A DNA stretch of 64,000 nt from contig JBNGIQ010007751.1 of the NCBI GenBank assembly GCA_049999765.1, positions 1-64,000 of the forward strand, given 5' to 3'. The notes under the pieces are model-generated. The model worked only from the letters and a program-made list of their open reading frames with translations. It had not been told where the DNA came from and made no database searches. Positions 32,201 to 42,214 of this stretch are shown piece by piece. The DNA comes from Phaeoceros laevis (taxonomy: Eukaryota > Anthocerotophyta > Anthocerotopsida > Notothyladales). Position 1 is the stretch's first letter. Each line of letters starts with the position of its first letter. The position numbers were made by a program, and so were the translations under genes.

Positions 32201-33858
32201 CTTACGCTTTCTTGCCAGTTCCATGGGCCATGTTCCAAACGCCTCGAACCTGGTTAGCATACGACAACCAAGATGAGGTGGGGCTGTCATTCCAACACAT
32301 ACAATAGTCTACATACAGGAAACGCCAACTATCATGATAAGCCCCGGCCCTCGGATTAGAAACCAACTCACCACCATGGACATGGTGACAATGACAAATG
32401 CTGCTGGGATTGCGACAGACGTAAGCTTGTCTGGGGGGCCCTTTAAGTGCGTCAACCGATGCGTGTTTTGATAGTAATGCTGCTTTTCCAAGATGTGCTC
32501 CGGAACTGTACCAGGAGGAGGGATATGGCGGCCCATAACGACGAGCTCGATCGGCAAAGACTGCAGATTTTACAGGCCAATTGCTCTGCCAACGCAACCA
32601 GGGAAGTACAGAAGGCTAGCTTATTTGCTGACTAGTCGTAACCGTACTGTCCTTAGCTGTTGTGCTGAAGATGGACATGTACGTACACAACTGTTCCTTC
32701 AAGTCTTTGTTGCTTCCTAATTTCTTAAAATGCGAAAACGGTTTCATCAATATCGGGCATCCACTCAAGACTTGTAGACTCTTGGCTTCTCCAGTGGCTG
32801 GCTTTAATTTGTAACTGATCTATGATTACTTCAAGTTAGCCACAAGTCCGAGGCTCCGAGTCTCCCGCTGTTGTTCAACTCGTTTTTCTCATGCGGTCCG
32901 TTATGCTTCAAATGTCGCGCCCTTTCAGCTTTTGCAACGTTTGGGGCTTTCCCGAGCCTTATCTATCTTGGCCGGCTCATTCTCATCAGCCTCTCCTCCT
33001 TTTTCCCACCTTGGTTTCCTTCTCAGCTCGTCCTCATGGTTGACTTTTGTTTCGTCATTTTTCTTCAAATTTTTCTTCTTGTTTCTTTTCTTGTTGTCAA
33101 AAAGGCCTACATTCCTGCCATGCTTTTTGTAGGTTTGATCGCATGTATAATGAAGTCTCCTCATTTTTAACGTGATCTCTTGTATCTCAGCCTTGATCTC
33201 TGTGCATACTTTGGCGGAGCTTGCCTCTTGCTGTTTCGTGCTCCTCATTCTCTTGTAAAACCGGGCGCTGGCGTAACCTGTCCCGAGTGAACCATACTAT
33301 GTAGCATCGGCTTCCTTGAGGTAGGACTTGTCTTTAATTGTACGCAGGGCCTGGCAACCTACATTTGCAGTCGCTACGAAATGTCTTGTTGGCAGGCAGA
33401 GCTCTTGGTTTCGGCTATTCTTCCATGCGAAGACTAGAGAAATTGGTGAGGATGCCTAACTGTATCTGTAGGTCGGTGGGAACAACGCTAGGTACCAGGG
33501 TGTGATAGAGGGCAGACCCGAATCTCTAACCTGTTCCAGCGCACGAAGGTATCAGTCGATTAGGGTTGGCTATCAGGTGGTACCAATCAAATCGCTCATC
33601 ATGTTCCTGGTGCACGGCTGATTTTGCAAGGTATCGGGTTTGGTTGGGAAGGAAAGGTTGTCCATGGTATGTGGTAGAGGTGCTGATGGATGTTGAAGGT
33701 GTTGCAGAATTGTGGGAGTTGTTGATCGCTAGCATCAATTGCTGTAGAACTAACCACTTTGAGACTCTGAGGGGGAGAGAGGTGTCAGTAAGTGAGGGAT
33801 TGAGTGCTAGGGTATCGAGGTTGTTGTAGAGGTTGTCGTCCCGAGTTCGTTAGGCCCC
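32201..33858. other. Intergenic before the unidentified two-exon gene
   Basis: No gene supported. A minus-strand frame at 32925-33248 (107 codons) is low-complexity and lysine/glutamate-rich, with no domain. Confidence 0.3.
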
Positions 33859-35197
33859 ATGGCTACCGTCCTTCGCCGACGGCCTGCACGTAAGAATAAC
33901 TCTAACAAGATTGTTGTGCAACAACCTGCTGCATCGTTCGGTAGCCAAACAGTGGGTCTTCCTTTGAAGGCTTCGGTCGTGGAGGATAGGATTGAGTCGG
34001 GGGGGATGCCTAGCAGTAGTGGAAGCTCCAGTAGTCATACAGGGAGCAGCAGCAATGAGGTGAACGGCAGCGTGAGCTGTCTTTACGACCAGAAGATTTG
34101 TGACGTGTGCATGCCCTGCAGCTTGTTGCTTGTGCAGCACAGCGTACAGTAGCCTCAAGGGTGTGCCGTGGACGGAGAAGCAAAATGCTCCCGGTGACAG
34201 TAGTAGTAGTACCTCCGGGTCGGAAACCAACTTCAAGCCTGCTCCTGGTTGGGCTCAGAACGAAACTCTCTTCTTGGCTGCCGCGGCATCGCTTACAGCC
34301 CTTAAGGGGCTAGTGCTCGCGTTGCAGAGGGTGAGTGGTCGGAGTTGGGCAGAGAAGGCCCTTGAGGCCCAAGCTAATGCTTGCATGTTCTGGGTGCAGG
34401 CTGCAGCCCATGCAGTTCAACCCGGTAGCTGGAAGCTTGGGCGTGCTCACGAGGAGGACCTGAAGGCTAGGTTTTCTGCCCCGCCCAATCAGAGAGATGC
34501 ATTCCATGATGCAAAGATCCTGCTTGCTCTACCTGCTAGTGAGCTGCGCACGGACCAAAGACCAGAGGGTAATGAGAAACGACGAAAACGCAGTGCATCC
34601 AAGGTCATGCATTCCAAGGAAGGGTGGGAGCCATGCTTATCCTTCTCCCCCGCCCTGTCCTCTTCACCCTCTGGGTCCTCTGGGTTCTCTTTTATCCAAG
34701 GTGATGAGATGGACGGACCATCAGTGCTGGAGACAACTAGTTTGCAGACACTAGTCAACAACCTTATGGAGAACCCCGGGTCAGCTGTCTCCTCCCAACC
34801 CACAACCCCAGAGAAGGTATGCGCAGACCCTCTCGTAGCCTCTGATAAACCAGCTAGTCCATCAGTGAACAGCCCTCACGAGGAAGCTCAGTCCACCAAA
34901 CATGGCAAGAGGCCAATCTCACCACCTGGAGCTGGAGCTCTGAAGCTCGAAAAGGAAACCGTGGTCATGGAAAGCATCGGAGAGGAGGACACACATCGAG
35001 AGGCAAAGGTTTCTAGTGACACAACAGAAACTACCAAGGACCCAGTGAAAGACAGTCTATTTCCGGCTCTTGCAAAGAAGCCAGCAGAGACCTTGAGCAG
35101 GAAGCAGAAAAAGAACTTGAAGAAGAAGAACAAGAAGCCCCCGTCTCTGACGGTCACACCTAGAGGAAATGCGGAGCGTCCATCGTCTGCCAAATAA
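33859..35197 (+). CDS. Unidentified protein, probably two exons
   Basis: Two overlapping open frames in different phases are best joined by one intron (34072-34159, gtgagc...ctcaag). That gives 416 residues from exons 33859-34071 and 34160-35197. The N terminus is basic (MATVLRRRPARKNNSNK), followed by Ser-rich linkers. A possibly folded Ala-rich helical part (about 100-160, containing FLAAAASLTALKGLVLALQ and AEKALEAQANACMFWVQAAA) leads into a long acidic/Ser-Pro-rich segment. It ends in a strongly basic KQKKNLKKKNKK. The basic ends suggest a nucleic-acid-binding protein. I do not recognise a family; a gag-like ORF1 of a decayed LINE is an alternative, but no reverse transcriptase follows. 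Confidence 0.4.
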
Positions 35198-36229
35198 GAT
35201 TATTAGGACTTGTCACTTGTCTCTTTATAAAGGAAAAATTAAAGTCACCCAAATGTGGTTCAGAAAGCCTTCTACGTTTTCATTCAGACTTTTGAGTCTT
35301 CCACCTTTCTTGTCCTAACTCGTCGATGGGATTTGTTCCTCTTGATGTGTTTGAGGGGAAGATTGGGGCGTGAGCACGCCAAGACTCGATCGTACTCCTC
35401 CAAAAAGGCTAGGTAGTCAAGTTGTGCTCTAGCTCCAAAGCACAAAATAGGTGGGTATTAGTAGGTATCCAAATCATCTACGAACCACCAGGTTGAGAAG
35501 TTCTGGCCGTTAACCTAATTCACGGAGTTGCTTCTGGTTGAATATGCCTTCGATCCGTTATTTGAGTGCAGCATCTTTGCTTTCCCTGGCAACTGATTCA
35601 CGTCCAGGCAAAAATCCAGCTGATCTACTGGGTGCACGGGGGCCTACCATTGAATTGCCAGAAAAGGAAGGCAAGTAAGATATGCATAATTGAACCCCGT
35701 GGTACCTACCAGCGCTATTGCAAAGGCTCTCTTGGAAGGTGAACTCCTGAAATACCGCAGCTGCTGGGTTTCTAGAGGTCTCTGTTCTGTTTCCTCACCA
35801 GTTTCGCCTGCCTCGTAAGTTGAAGCAAATTCGTCTCCTTTTCGAGAATCTTCTTCTTCTGCAAAGCCCCGTTGTGTTCTAACCTAATGAGAAGGGAACA
35901 TTGTTACGAGCCCGCAACTTCACATAGATGCCATGAGTGTTACAGTTGAGACCAAGGGGTCAGAGGTGAACCTATTCTGAAGGGCAGCGCACTCAGAAGT
36001 AAGCGACAAGTGCTCGCCCGTTTTGATGACGGTATATATTGCCTTAGCCCGAAGAAGCATTCACTGGGTTGTCAGAGTGTCGCCTCACCTTTAGTTGAAG
36101 GTAGGAGTCGTAGATGTCAGACTTTTTCTATCACGTTCCTTGTCAGCATTTTTAGATTCTTTATGTTTCATTGCACCTCAAATATACCTCTCTTAAAATT
36201 CTTGATGTGTATATGAACATGTCGATCGA
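35198..36229. other. Intergenic
   Basis: No gene or RNA supported. A TATA-like tttataaagg occurs near 35224, without an obvious downstream gene. Confidence 0.3.
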
Positions 36230-36810
36230 GCCAATTTGTTGAGAGTGAAGCTAACCCAAGAGTATGTTGGACTTCCTACTATGATAATCCATACCTCGAC
36301 ATTTACGCTATGTAGGACCAGCTCATTAATTTATATCCTTCTTGGCCTTGGGTAAGGCTTCTATCCCTCATTAGAAGTATCTATTTTAATTTTACTATGA
36401 AATAAAAATTAATGATCCATGTAGATAATAATTTTATAAAAGATAGTAATATATCATAATTTCATCAACACCTAAATAAAAAATTGTAAAGTAGCATAAA
36501 AATTGTAAGCAAAATAATACATTTTTTGATTAAAGATATCAGCTCAATAACTGTACAATATGGAGCTTGTACACAGAGGCGAAAGCACCATATTCTATAA
36601 AAGAACCATATCTACAAACTGGGACATTCAGTAGTATTACAACAATTATAAATTAGAAAGTTCAAAGTTTTATGATTATTTTTATTATTAAAAAATTATA
36701 AACCTTGAATATATTTATATTTATGATTATTAATTATTAAGATATTTATATTATTATTTTATTTCATAAGGCATATGCACAGCTATTAGACCATGATGCC
36801 CAAACAAACA

Positions 36811-36909
36811 TATGATTAAGATATTTAGTATTTACTTATCATCTTTGAGGCTTTGTAAATATATGATTAAGATATTTAGTATTTACTTATCACCTGTGAA
36901 GCTTTGCAA
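36811..36909 (+). repeat. Two-copy tandem repeat, 51-bp period
   Basis: tatgattaagatatttagta occurs at 36811 and 36862 and continues in both copies through tttacttatca and a gaggcttt/gaagcttt end. Confidence 0.65.
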
Positions 36910-37000
36910 GTTTGCAAGTTTGCACTTGACAAAAATTCACAAAATTGTACCACTGAAGGGAGGGAAAAAAAAAAGTTGGGAAAATCTAGAAGCTAACAAT

Positions 37001-37029
37001 GTCTAAGACTCTAACTTAGAGTCTTAGAC
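37001..37029. repeat. Perfect hairpin, 14-bp arms, in a palindrome cluster
   Basis: gtctaagactctaa / ttagagtcttagac around a single C. Partial copies (gtctaagac, acttagagtct) follow to about 37100. It sits at the edge of the AT-rich block and could be a transposon end. Confidence 0.6.
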
Positions 37030-38010
37030 ACGCGACATGGACATGTCTAAGACAATGTCTAAGACTCTAACTTAGAGTCTAACTTAGAGTCTCTAAGTAA
37101 CATATTTACCAGGTATTTACCTGACAACAGTCGCCAGTTATTGCGCCAGTTACGGTACGTAGAGTACGTCATCAGCCATTTGGAGCGCCTGAATATGCAT
37201 ACTGAATATGCACAGAACCACTAGTGTAATTGGAGATTTCGAGGTGGTGTGAACGGGATTATAATAACTGGATGCGCCTTAGCAGCGCAGCTCGGTCGAT
37301 GGCCTGCGGCCGGGCGTGTGAGGGAGCAGAGGACGCGGAGCCAAGTTCGCCACAGCGGGTGAGGAAATGGATGCAGCCACACACGGAACTCTATGGAAAG
37401 AAATGCAAACCTTCGGTTGTGGCGTTGCAAGAGGAGCGAATGCCTCCGGAACGTCTTCCAACCAATTACGAGGTGAGGAAGCAGTCTGGAGAGCAGTGTG
37501 GAGGGGTCGTTTGATGTCGGCCTGGTTGCATGTTTGAATCAAGCTGATTGCGGAATGTTGCTTCAATGGCTGGATGCTAACGTCGATTAGGGTATGTTGG
37601 CATGTGATCTTGAAGCTCTGGGTAACACGCAGGCTGCATGCAGATGTATGTTCTGTAAGGCACTCTGTGCAACTTGAAATTGGCGGAGCATCTCTGCAGT
37701 CTTGCCTTGCCTGAACGTTTTTGGCCCGTAGCCAAGCTGTGACAGCAAGGGAGCGACTCCGTTGTACGACATAGCCACCCTCGCCTTGGTCTCAGGTACT
37801 TTTTGGAAGAAAATAGCAGGGTTTAGGGCATACCTCGTAACCATGTCTTCGAATTGATCCAATCCGGTGTCATTGCACAGACACAATCGTTGGTGATGAG
37901 CTTAAGCATAATACCAAGGTATAGCTCGTCGGCCACTCTCGGCCTGCAGGGTGCGATGTGAGTATTTTGTTGTTGGGAGACTGCTACTTTTGTTCAGAAG
38001 GTCTCATAAT

Positions 38011-39591
38011 ATGGAGGAAGGGCTGGAAAATGGAGTGAAGGAAGTTGCACGAATCAAAGCTTTGGATATCTACCCCAGAATCACGGATTCGAAAAGGACA
38101 GTTCACTCCGACTCAAGTTGCAAACCACTAAAAGTCAAGGTGGAGGAGGTCCGGGAAGGACAAAACGGTTATGATTTCGAAAAACCTGTTTATGAGCCAA
38201 GAATAGACGTTGAGAGCACAGAGCCTGATCAGAAAATTGATGTAGTACATGAAACAGCAAGTGAGACTTCTAGCTCCTTTGAGTATGTCAGCAGTGAATG
38301 GGATAGTGAAAGCGATGGTGGAGTTGCCCGACACCAGGGAGGTGATGAGGTGAAAATACGAGATGGCAGGGATGATGGTGTGGCAATCGAAGACAAGGAT
38401 GAGGAGCATGGCGAATCACATACCAGGAACAGAAAAGGTCTGAACTCGGAGTGGAAAGATGCACGGCGGGGTATTGAGTGGAGGTGCCAATGGCTGGCTC
38501 TACGGGTAAAAGAACTGCAGATGCGTGCATCCAAGTATGACAGAATCTTAGCATACATCAAGCCCGACAGTCTTGAGAAGACCGAGTCTGAACTCCAAGC
38601 AGCAAGACTCACTCCGGTCAGACAGGGTATACAGGGAAGGCATGTTTTCCGTCGCAAGAACCGAAAGAAGGTGGAGGTTGGCAGTCAGCTGGAAAATCAT
38701 TTTGCCCGGCACCCAGTGTTTTCACGGTATGGTAGTGATGGTGATTCCAAAACCAAGAAGAGAGCAGGAGACACAGTTGCTGTCGCTGAGGAACTACGTC
38801 AGGAAGAATCGGACTTAGAGGAACGTGACCGGTCCATATCTAGAGAGGCAGGTGTTGGTGGACAGGATTCAATGGAACAGCTTTTGTGGAAAGTTGATCT
38901 TTTACAGAAACGAGTTGGAACTCTCAAACAGTGCTTGATTATGGGATCACCTGTTGAAAAAGGTTGTGTACAGCCATCTCATGTCCCTGGAGGTCCGCTG
39001 CGATCTCCTGCCTCTCCTGCGCAAGGACCTGGTGCTGTCATGACAACAAGTTCAAGGCCAGGTGGATCAAGCAGCAGCTATTGTAGAAGACGTGCTGCTG
39101 ATTATGATATAGATAACATGGTGATGCCAGTGAATGTGGGGGCTAAGTTTGTCGAAATTATTAAACCAGCCCATATTGAGACACCACAATGGCGTCTAGC
39201 AGATGAGTCTCCTGTACCTAGGGAACAGGAAAGCTCCAGTGAAGAAGCAACAGATGATGAGACATTTGCAAAGCGACATGCACAGATGGAGATTAGAGAG
39301 CGACAGCAGAGGAATCTGCCACCTTACAGCAAACGAGTCCCAGATGGCAAACCTGTGAGGACAGCGGGTTCTACAGAAAAGTTGAAAGGAGCTGAGAATG
39401 GACTTTGTGAAGTCAAACAAGAACCAGTTGACGAGATAAGTGTGCCTTGGTCTTCAGAATTCGTACCACGCAAGAAAAGGAGCAGAGGACTACGAGTAGA
39501 TCCTTCTGCCTCAAAGGACTTACCCGTACCTTCTGCCTCAAAGGACTTCCCTTTAAGTGCAGACGTTAAAGTGAAAAATGCTGATGTGTGA
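38011..39591 (+). CDS. PEHE-domain protein, KANSL1/MSL1-like
   Basis: Nuclear protein of 526 residues read in one exon from the Met at 38011. A Met at 37951 would add 20 residues but lies before an acceptor-like tttgttcag, so the later start is preferred. Residues about 147-185 hold a conserved plant segment rich in Trp/Arg (EWRCQWLALRVKELQ). Residues about 388-445 match the PEHE motif: HIETPQWRLADESP, then acidic serines and FAKRHAQMEIRERQQRN. In animals the PEHE region of MSL1 and KANSL1 binds the MYST acetyltransferase MOF; by analogy this protein may scaffold a plant MYST complex acting on histone H4. The tail carries a basic PRKKRSRGLR (likely nuclear localisation signal) and a duplicated PSASKD phrase. 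Confidence 0.7.
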   Translation: MEEGLENGVKEVARIKALDIYPRITDSKRTVHSDSSCKPLKVKVEEVREGQNGYDFEKPVYEPRIDVESTEPDQKIDVVHETASETSSSFEYVSSEWDSESDGGVARHQGGDEVKIRDGRDDGVAIEDKDEEHGESHTRNRKGLNSEWKDARRGIEWRCQWLALRVKELQMRASKYDRILAYIKPDSLEKTESELQAARLTPVRQGIQGRHVFRRKNRKKVEVGSQLENHFARHPVFSRYGSDGDSKTKKRAGDTVAVAEELRQEESDLEERDRSISREAGVGGQDSMEQLLWKVDLLQKRVGTLKQCLIMGSPVEKGCVQPSHVPGGPLRSPASPAQGPGAVMTTSSRPGGSSSSYCRRRAADYDIDNMVMPVNVGAKFVEIIKPAHIETPQWRLADESPVPREQESSSEEATDDETFAKRHAQMEIRERQQRNLPPYSKRVPDGKPVRTAGSTEKLKGAENGLCEVKQEPVDEISVPWSSEFVPRKKRSRGLRVDPSASKDLPVPSASKDFPLSADVKVKNADV

Positions 39592-42214
39592 GGTTTGGAA
39601 GCAGACAGTGGTCAGGCATAGAAATGCCTCAATCCTCCAGCTCGTTGGGTGATGACCAATTGAGAGAAATGTGGAGGCAAGACACGGTGGTCATGCCGAC
39701 GGCTGCCATGATTGGTAGCTGGTGCAGTGAATTCGGCACTAGATGACACTAGCAGACGGCTGCATTGCAGCTGTTGCTGGCCAAGTGGTGACAGCCTGGC
39801 CAACAATTGCAAGTGCCCAAGGCTTGGACGGCTCTGGATGGCTGCCTGTTCTGGTTAGCTGAAGGCCAAGATCATACTTGAAGACCAGAGCATGTCCATG
39901 GGATTGGTCAACGCTCTGCTTGCTTTGCAGTGATCCGGGGACAAAACACCACAATTCTTAAGGAACAATCCAGTGAAACAGAGGTGGCACTTCGTGTTCA
40001 AGGGGCTGGGGGATTCAGCTGTAGATGTCCACGCCTAAATCTTGAACGACTTGAAACAAAGAGATTGGATCAGGTCCAAGAGGACGAGGAGATGGGCAGA
40101 GGCTGCAGTTAAGCAAAGTAAGTTGACATATTCAAGAGGACGAGGAGATGGGCATAGGCTGCAGGTAAGCAAAGTAAGTTGACATATTCGTTTCTGCAGT
40201 GTTATAATCTTATTGAGTTTTCCTGTTATCGCAGGGAATGTGTTTTCTTCTGAAGCAGCCACTTCATGCAGGAACGCATTGGATGGAGGGAAACGAATGG
40301 AATTTGCAAAAATAGTGCTACGACTTCGTAGGTGAATCATGTTCCACCAGTTCTACATGCAAGCAATGGGGCACTTCACACCGGCTGCACTTAATGGAAG
40401 TAGGTGTGACATCTGTCATTCTGTTCTGCGCACACCAAAAATGATGCTAATGACAGACCTGTCTTGGAAATGGTTTTATCCAGACCTGCGAGAACTGTTC
40501 CTGTGTTACGTCTGTGAAATTCACGAGCACTGTACACTGTATACTGTCTGCTTTTGGGGCTGGGTAGGTTGAAGGTCTTGAAACATGTCTTGCGAGGGAA
40601 GTCAATATTGTTCATAGCACATTCAGTTTGTAATCAAAAGTCTCTAGTTTGGACTTGTAGTTTGGACCCGATCTGAAGCCCATCAGGAGTGGCACCGTTG
40701 CGCGCTCCGGCTGCTCCTCTTGGAAATCGTAGCTTAACCCCGAGTAAATGGTTAAGAATCTGCGGAATGAAAAGCCATATTGCCACTAAAAGAGGCCACT
40801 AAAAGGTGGTGACAGTGGCAAAGTTCTTATGATGTTCAGCATGAGCTCCCTAAAAAAAGCTCTAAAAAAATAAGGCCACCAAAGCTTATAAAACCCAACC
40901 TTGATATAAAATTTCTTGTATTATCAAGCAAATATTGAAAAAATGTATGAAATTTTCATCTTACTGATTTATAATTTTATAGGCAAAGCAAGAATTGCAC
41001 AGGGTGTATAATGGTTATGTATCTAGACTCTAAAGATGGATATTAATTAAAATCCATAGGTTAATAAGAATCATATATATATCAGTTATATTTAATATTC
41101 AAAATTTTTTCTTTTTAGAGTTTTTTATTAGGGGTTTGTTTGAAGCACTTATTATTCATGCCACTATGAGCACACCCTTTACATTAGGGTGTGATTCAAG
41201 GTAGGTTGAATGTCTCAAAGATATCCATATGTGGCCAAGTTGACTTTTCATACGTATGAAGGAACAAGGAATGATAGGCTATTTGTGAATAAAAAAATTC
41301 ATTTTTGTAAGGTTGGCTTCCATATGATATATTTGATGAGAGATATTCATATATATCTGGTCTCTGGCAGTTCCAATTTCCTACCTTTCTTGCTCTAATA
41401 ATTTGCAAGTCCTTTCCAGGTTTGTAATTCCTTGTTGCCAACCATAGGCAAGAGTTCACAAGCCATGGAACCCACTATCTTATGTAGGGCAAGCTAAGGG
41501 AGGAGTAACTAGGTAAGTCTGAGAAGCTACAAAATGTCCAATACTGGGCTAAAACATTTTCCTTCCAATTCGCCTTACGAGCTAGACCAGTTGGAATGTA
41601 CACCAGTTACATTGTTGGTAAGTTGTAGGTGAGGGCATCTCGTACGTTCGACCTTCTGATCCATTGCAAGGAAGTGCACCCAAATCAGGAGCAACAACTT
41701 GACGGCCAGTGGATTGCTTACTCCGAATTTTGATGCACAAGTTCTAAGTTAATTTTTTGTTGGTTACGCCGGAGGGCTGATTGCTTGGATTGATGTATTG
41801 TGGAGGATAGTACTACTTTTTCCTAATTAAAGATCTGGTGTTCGGCATTCGTTTTTTGGTGATGCACAGTAATAAAGGCACCAGCTACTTTCTTGCTTCC
41901 ACTCTTGTAAAGAGGCAATGTTGTTCCTAAGGTCCGTTGTTTTTGCCCGTACCAGGGGATGTGATATCGGAATCTTGCTAAGTTTATGTCTGCATATTCA
42001 AGCTGTTGGGAGGGGTCTCCTTAATCCAGGAAAAAAGGTGATAAGGTAGAATGAGTGTGGTGCGGACTTTTGTGGCATTCTGTCAGACCACATATCTAGG
42101 TGTTTCTCGTGGCTATTGACGTCTTGTTAATTCATTTAGTTTGGTAGAAGGGATGTTGCACATAATTCATGTCCAGAGTACCTTACCTTAAGACAATCAC
42201 AGCTCGTTCTTGGG
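39592..42214. other. Intergenic, partly AT-rich
   Basis: Holds the 3' UTR of the PEHE gene, a 56-bp tandem duplication (listed separately) and an AT-rich stretch (about 40850-41400). No gene supported. A 28-nt phrase at 40832-40859 recurs with two changes at 31077-31104. Confidence 0.4.
40078..40189 (+). repeat. 56-bp tandem duplication
   Basis: aagaggacgaggagatgggc begins each copy (40078 and 40134), and both end gtaagttgacatattc. There are only a few differences, so it is recent. Confidence 0.75.

Larger units (their letters stand above)
36230..38010. other. AT-rich block and promoter of the PEHE gene
   Basis: The first part (to about 37000) is very AT-rich, with a two-copy repeat at 36811-36909 and a hairpin at 37001-37029. 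From about 37140 composition returns to normal. A telomere-motif-like gggtttaggg lies at 37820-37829. An acceptor-like tttgttcag ends near 37990, so a 5' UTR intron may precede the start at 38011. Confidence 0.35.

Noticed and set aside
32925-33248. 107-codon minus-strand frame rich in Lys and Glu
   Set aside because: Low complexity, no domain, and the opposite strand is equally open.
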